Shown here: positions 58,001 through 64,000 of the stretch, piece after piece
Position numbering within the stretch: the first letter of the stretch is position 1
Layout of the letters: each line of letters begins with the position of its first letter
The notes under the pieces: model-generated
Told to the model about the DNA's origin: nothing
Database searches by the model: none
The model's input: only the letters and a program-made list of their open reading frames with translations
NCBI GenBank assembly: GCA_032622095.1
Contig: CP136066.1
Coordinates: 187,152,716 to 187,216,715 of the forward strand
Source: Siphonodentalium dalli
Lineage: Eukaryota > Mollusca > Scaphopoda > Gadilida > Siphonodentaliidae
Direction: 5' to 3'
DNA length: 64,000 bases
Made by a program: the position numbers and the translations under genes

Positions 58001-61000
58001 CATTGATTGTCCCTGTGCTTGTTATCCATTGATTGTCTCTGTGCTTGTTATCCATTGATTGTCTCTGTGCTTGTTATCCATTGATTGTCCCTGTGTTTGT
58101 TATCCATTGATTGTCCCTGTGCTTGTTATCCATTGATTGTCCCTGTGTTTGTTATCCATTGATTGTCCCTGTGTTTGTTATCCATTGATTGTCCCTGTGC
58201 TTGTTATCCATTGATTGTCCCTGTGCTTGTTATCCATTGATTGTCCCTGTGCTTGTTATCCATTGATTGTCCCTGTGTTTGTTATCCATTGATTGTCCCT
58301 GTGCTTGTTATCCATTGATTGTCCCTGTGCTTGTTATCCATTGATTGTCCCTGTGTTTGTTATCCATTGATTGTCCCTGTGCTTGTTATCCATTGATTGT
58401 CCCTGTGTTTGTTATCCATTGATTGTCCCTGTGCTTGGTATCCATTGATTGTCCCTGTGCTTGTTATCCATTGATTGTCCCTGTGCTTGTTATCCATTGA
58501 TTGTCCCTGTGCTTGTTATCCATTGATTGTCCCTGTGTTTGTTATCCATTGATTGTCCCTGTGCTTGTTATCCATTGATTGTCTCTGTGCTTGTTATCCA
58601 TTGATTGTCTCTGTGCTTGTTATCCATTGATTGTCCCTGTGTTTGTTATCCATTGATTGTCCCTGTGCTTGTTATCCATTGATTGTCCCTGTGCTTGTTA
58701 TCCATTGATTGTCCCTGTGCTTGTTATCCATTGATTGTCCCTGTGCTTGTTATCCATTGATTGTCCCTGTGCTTGTTATCCATTGATTGTCCCTGTGCTT
58801 GTTATCCATTGATTGTCCCTGTGCTTGTTATCCATTGATTGTCCCTGTGCTTGTTATCCATTGATTGTCCCTGTGTTTGTTATCCATTGATTGTCCCTGT
58901 GCTTGTTATCCATTGATTGTCCCTGTGATTGTTATCCATTGATTGTCCCTGTGCTTGTTATCCATTGATTGTCCCTGTGCTTGTTATCCATTGATTGTCC
59001 CTGTGCTTGTTATCCATTGATTGTCCCTGTGCTTGTTATCCATTGATTGTCCCTGTGCTTGTTATCCATTGATTGTCCCTGTGCTTGTTATCCATTTATT
59101 GTCCCTGTGCTTGTTATCCATTGATTGTCCATGTGCTTGTTATCCATTGATTGTCCCTGTGCTTGTTATCCATTGATTGTCCCTGTGCTTGTTATCCATT
59201 GATTGTCCCTGTGCTTGTTATCCATTGATTGTCCATGTGCTTGTTATCCATTGATTGTCCATGTGCTTGTTATCCATTGATTGTCCATGTGCTTGTTATC
59301 CATTGATTGTCCCTGTGCTTGTTATCCATTGATTGTCCCTGTGCTTGTTATCCATTGATTGTCCCTGTGCTTGTTATCCATTGATTGTCCATGTTCTTGT
59401 TATCCATTGATTGTCCATGTGCTTGTTATCCATTGATTGTCCCTGTGCTTGTTATCCACTGATTGTCCATGTGCTTGTTATCCATTGATTGTCCCTGTGC
59501 TTGTTATCCATTGATTGTCCCTGTGCTTGTTATCCATTGATTGTCCCTGTGCTTGTAATCCATTGATTGTCCATGTGCTTGTTATCCATTGATTGTCCAT
59601 GTGCTTGTTATCCATTGATTGTCCATGTGCTTGTTATCCATTGATTGTCCCTGTGCTTGTTATCCATTGATTGTCCCTGTGCTTGTTATCCATTGATTGT
59701 CCCTGTGCTTGTTATCCATTGATTGTCCCTGTGCTTGTTATACATTGATTGTCCCTGTGCTTGTTATCCATTGATTGTCCCTGTGCTTGTTATCCATTGA
59801 TTGTCCCTGTGCTTGTTATCCATTGATTGTCCATGTGCTTGTTATCCATTGATTGTCCCTGTGCTTGTTATCCATTGAGTGTCCCTGTGCTTGTTATCGA
59901 TTGATTGTCCCTGTGCTTGTTATACATTGATTGTCCCTGTGCTTGTTATCCATTGATTGTCCCTGTGCTTGTTATCCATTGATTGTCCCTGTGCTTGTTA
60001 TCCATTGATTGTCCCTGTGTTTGTTATCCATTGATTGTCCCTGTGTTTGTTATCCATTGATTGTCCCTGTGTTTGTTATCCATTGATTGTCCCTGTGCTC
60101 GTTATCCATTGATTGTCCATGTGCTTGTTATCCATTGATTGTCCCTGTGCTTGTTATCCATTGATTGTCCCTGTGCTTGTTATCCATTGATTGTCCCTGT
60201 GCTTGTTATCCATTGATTGTCCCTGTGCTTGTTATCCATTGATTGTCCCTGTGCTTGTTATCCATTGATTGTCCCTGTGCTTGTTATCCATTGATTGTCC
60301 CTGTGCTTGTTATCCATTGATTGTCCCTGTGCTTGTTATCCATTGATTGTCCCTGTGCTTGTTATCCATTGATTGTCCCTGTGCTTGTTATCCATTGATT
60401 GTCCATGTGCTTGTTATCCATTGATTGTCCATGTGCTTGTTATCCATTGATTGTCCCTGTGCTTGTTATCCATTGATTGTCCCTGTGCTTGTTATACATT
60501 GATTGTCCCTGTGCTTGTTATCCATTGATTGTCCCTGTGCTTGTTATCCATTGATTGTCCCTGTGCTTGTTATCCATTGATTGTCCCTGTGTTTGTTATC
60601 CATTGATTGTCCCTGTGTTTGTTATCCATTGATTGTCCCTGTGCTCGTTATCCATTGATTGTCCATGTGCTTGTTATCCATTGATTGTCCCTGTGCTTGT
60701 TATCCATTGATTGTCCCTGTGCTTGTTATCCATTGATTGTCCCTGTGTTTGTTATCCATTGATTGTCCCTGTGTTTGTTATCCATTGATTGTCCCTGTGC
60801 TCGTTATCCATTGATTGTCCATGTGCTTGTTATCCATTGATTGTCCCTGTGCTTGTTATCCATTGATTGTCCCTGTGCTTGTTATCCATTGATTGTCCCT
60901 GTGCTTGTTATCCATTGATTGTCCCTGTGCTTGTTATCCATTGATTGTCCCTGTGTTTGTTATCCATTGATTGTCCCTGTGCTTGTTATCCATTGATTGT

Positions 61001-63299
61001 CCCTGTGCTTGTTATCCATTGATTGTCTCTGTGCTTGTTATCCATTGATTGTCCCTGTGCTTGTTATCCATTGATTGTCCCTGTGCTTGTTATCCATTGA
61101 TTGTCCATGTGCTTGTTATCCATTGATTGTCCCTGTGCTTGTTATCCATTGATTGTCCCTGTGTTTGTTATCCATTGATTGTCCCTGTGCTTGTTATCCA
61201 TTGATTGTCCCTGTGCTTGTTATCCATTGATTGTCCCTGTGCTTGTTATCCATTGATTGTCCATGTGCTTGTTATCCATTGATTGTCCCTGTGCTTGTTA
61301 TCCATTGATTGTCCCTGTGCTTGTTATCCATTGATTGTCCCTGTGCTTGTTATCCATTGATTGTCCCTGTGCTTGTTATCCATTGATTGTCCCTGTGCTT
61401 GTTATCCATTGATTGTCCCTGTGCTTGTTATCCATTGATTGTCCCTGTGCTTGTTATCCATTGATTGTCCCTGTGCTTGTTATCCATTGATTGTCCCTGT
61501 GCTTGTTATCCATTGATTGTCCCTGTGCTTGTTATCCATTGATTGTCCCTGTGCTTGTTATCCATTGATTGTCCCTGTGCTCGTTATCCATTGATTGTCC
61601 CTGTGCTCGTTATCCATTGATTGTCCCTGTGCTTGTTATCCATTGATTGTCCCTGTGCTTGTTATCCATTGATTGTCCCTGTGCTTGTTATCCATTGATT
61701 GTCCATGTGCTTGTTATCCATTGATTGTCCCTGTGCTTGTTATCCATTGATTGTCCCTGTGTTTGTTATCCATTGATTGTCCCTGTGCTTGTTATCCATT
61801 GATTGTCCCTGTGTTTGTTATCCATTGATTATCCCTGTGCTTGTTGTCCATTGATTGTCCCTGTGTTTGTTATCCATTGATTGTCCCTGTGCTTGTTATC
61901 CATTGATTGTCCCTGTGTTTGTTATCCATTGATTGTCCCTGTGCTTGTTATCCATTGATTGTCCCTGTGCTTGTTATCCATTGATTGTCCCTGTGCTTGT
62001 TATCCATTGATTGTCCCTGTGCTTGTTATCCATTGATTGTCCCTGTGCTTGTTATCCATTGATTGTCCCTGTGCTTGTTATCCATTGATTGTCCCTGTGC
62101 TTGTTATCCATTGATTGTCTCTGTGCTTGTTATCCATTGATTGTCTCTGTGCTTGTTATCCATTGATTGTCCCTGTGCTTGTTATCCATTGATTGTCCCT
62201 GTGCTTGTTATCCATTGATTGTCTCTGTGCTTGTTATCCATTGATTGTCTCTGTGCTTGTTATCCATTGATTGTCCCTGTGCTTGTTATCCATTGATTGT
62301 CCCTGTGCTTGTTATCCATTGATTGTCCCTGTGCTTGTTATCCATTGATTGTCTCTGTGCTTGTTATCCATTGATTGTCCCTGTGCTTGTTATCCATTGA
62401 TTGTCCCTGTGCTTGTTATCCATTGATTGTCCCTGTGCTTGTTATCCATTGATTGTCCCTGTGCTTGTTATCCATTGATTGTCCCTGTGCTTGTTATCCA
62501 TTGATTGTCCCTGTGCTTGTTATCCATTGATTGTCCCTGTGCTTGTTGTCCATTGATTGTCCCTGTGCTTGTTATCCATTGATTGTCCCTGTGCTTGTTA
62601 TCCATTGATTGTCCCTGTGCTTGTTATCCATTGATTGTCCCTGTGCTTGTTATCCATTGATTGTCCCTGTGCTTGTTATCCATTGATTGTCCCTGTGCTT
62701 GTTATCCATTGATTGTCCCTGTGCTCGTTATCCATTGATTGTCCCTGTGCTTGTTATCCATTGATTGTCCCTCTGCTTGTTATCCATTGATTGTCCCTGT
62801 GCTTGTTATCCATTGATTGTCCCTGTGTTTGTTATCCATTGATTGTCCCTGTGATTGTTATCCATTGATTGTCCCTGTGCTTGTTATCCATTGATTGTCC
62901 CTGTGCTTGTTATCCATTGATTGTCCCTGTGCTTGTTATCCATTGATTGTCCCTGTGCTTGTTATCCATTGATTGTCCCTGTGCTTGTTATCCATTGATT
63001 GTCCCTGTGTTTGTTATCCATTGATTGTCCCTGTGCTTGTTATCCATTGATTGTCCCTGTGCTTGTTATCCATTGATTGTCCATGTGCTTGTTATCCATT
63101 GATTGTCCCTGTGCTTGTTATCCATTGATTGTCCCTGTGCTTGTTATCCATTGATTGTCCCTGTGCTCGTTATCCATTGATTGTCCCTGTGCTTGTTATC
63201 CATTGATTGTCCCTGTGCTTGTTATCCATTGATTGTCCCTGTGCTTGTTATCCATTGATTGTCCATGTGCTTGTTATCCATTGATTGTCCCTGTGCTTG

Positions 63300-64000
63300 T
63301 TATCCATTGATTGTCCCTGTGTTTGTTATCCATTGATTGTCCCTGTGTTTGTTATCCATTGATTGTCCCTGTGCTTGTTATCCATTGATTGTCCCTGTGT
63401 TTGTTATCCATTGATTATCCCTGTGCTTGTTATCCATTGATTGTCCCTGTGTTTGTTATCCATTGATTGTCCCTGTGCTTGTTATCCATTGATTGTCCCT
63501 GTGTTTGTTATCCATTGATTGTCCCTGTGCTTGTTATCCATTGATTGTCCCTGTGCTTGTTATCCATTGATTGTCCCTGTGCTTGTTATCCATTGATTGT
63601 CCCTGTGCTTGTTATCCATTGATTGTCCCTGTGCTTGTTATCCATTGATTGTCCCTGTGCTTGTTATCCATTGATTGTCCCTGTGCTTGTTATCCATTGA
63701 TTGTCCCTGTGCTTGTTATCCATTGATTGTCTATGTGCTTGTTATCCATTGATTGTCCCTGTGTTTGTTATCCATTGATTGTCCCTGTGCTCGTTATCCA
63801 TTGATTGTCCATGTGCTCGTTATCCATTGATTGTCCCTGTGCTTGTTATCCATTGATTGTCCCTGTGCTTGTTATCCATTGATTGTCCCTGTGCTTGTTA
63901 TCCATTGATTGTCCCTGTGCTTGTTATACATTGATTGTCCCTGTGCTTGTTATCCATTGATTGTCCATGAGCTTGTTATCCATTGATTGTCCCTGTGCTT
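63300..64000 (+). repeat. Distant copy of the 50.4-51.1 kb block
   Basis: Markers GATTATCC at 63,417, TCTA at 63,730 and CCATGAGC at 63,964 repeat 50,521, 50,834 and 51,068 at a constant offset of 12,896 bp (496 units). The block continues beyond the window. Confidence 0.75.

Larger units (their letters stand above)
29584..64000 (+). repeat. 26 bp satellite array, ~1,323 units, open at right edge
   Basis: The unit begins ATTGATTGTCCC and ends GCTTGTTATCC, 26 bp in all. The first two units carry TTGGTATCC, then the array runs without interruption for about 34.4 kb to the end of the window. Only one length variant is seen (an extra T near 47,863). Substitutions recur at few positions: 11-12 (CC to CA, TC, GC, AC or CG), 17 (C to T or A), 18 (T to A), 19 (T to C) and 25 (C to A). 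With a 26 bp period all three frames are read in turn, and TGA/TAA stops occur, so it is non-coding. The plus strand is pyrimidine-rich (18 of 26, 12 T). It could be centromeric, subtelomeric or interstitial satellite; position on the chromosome is not visible. Confidence 0.97.

Noticed and set aside
29584-64000. Possible CRISPR array (very many short repeats)
   Set aside because: The 26 bp units are directly abutting with no unique spacers, there are no cas genes, and the window is eukaryotic in character.
29584-64000. Possible giant repetitive protein gene
   Set aside because: 26 is not divisible by three, so every frame is visited and stops (TGA in ATTGATTG; TAA on the other strand) recur throughout.

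Overview
The window reads as intergenic or heterochromatic DNA from an animal genome, probably a marine invertebrate. The evidence is the content: a tyrosine-recombinase (YR) retrotransposon of Ngaro/DIRS type with metazoan-style Gag, RT/RNase H and YR-SGNH proteins, several MITE and foldback families, minisatellites, and a very long satellite. There are no bacterial-style operons, Shine-Dalgarno-led genes, rRNAs or tRNAs that I can see. The phylum cannot be fixed from the sequence alone; mollusc, lancelet, cnidarian and echinoderm are all possible. I found no convincing host gene. Most open frames are short, A/T-rich or fall inside repeats.

Layout. 1-1,960: a small palindrome, then a large inverted repeat built of decayed ~150-180 bp subunits that reverse direction near 1,115. 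2,190-3,090: inverted repeats with C/G tracts flanking one unrecognised 109-codon ORF. 3,190-9,420: a ~6.2 kb foldback structure with ~0.85-0.95 kb inverted arms. It encloses a degenerate minisatellite, a 3'-tail-like retroelement fragment ending in a GACA microsatellite, a second inverted-repeat pair and a 151 bp TA-flanked MITE. 10,160-15,360: three copies of a ~1.25-1.35 kb unit plus 21 bp minisatellite blocks (a GTTTGTAATGGTTACATCAG-like unit). The minisatellite and its companion sequence resume at 25,490-26,372.

15,426-25,423: the main coding feature, a head-to-tail tandem array of YR-retroelement units read on the minus strand. One unit is long (A-internal-B, 5,021 bp). Its 4.4 kb interior encodes Gag, RT/RNase H and a tyrosine recombinase fused to an SGNH hydrolase. 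Six units are short (A-X-B, ~830 bp each) and keep the same 200 bp A and 421 bp B ends but carry an unrelated 209 bp X. CATTAT sits at every unit junction and at both outer ends, as expected for site-specific recombination of circular intermediates. The long copy looks inactive: there are apparent frameshifts in gag and RT, the RT box reads YCND rather than YxDD, and the expected recombinase tyrosine is Ser.

26,376-29,145: inverted arrays of CTTCGGAG-type repeats inside a ~2.2 kb element with 29 bp terminal inverted repeats, a nested foldback, a CAGTGGCG-type MITE, and a 415 bp piggyBac-like MITE flanked by TTAA. 29,584-64,000 (end of window): an uninterrupted array of about 1,323 copies of a 26 bp satellite unit. 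It is highly homogeneous but shows clear higher-order duplications (754, 1,300, 1,326, 1,586, 3,406, 4,420, 4,706, 5,720 and 12,896 bp offsets, all multiples of 26). The array runs off the right edge.
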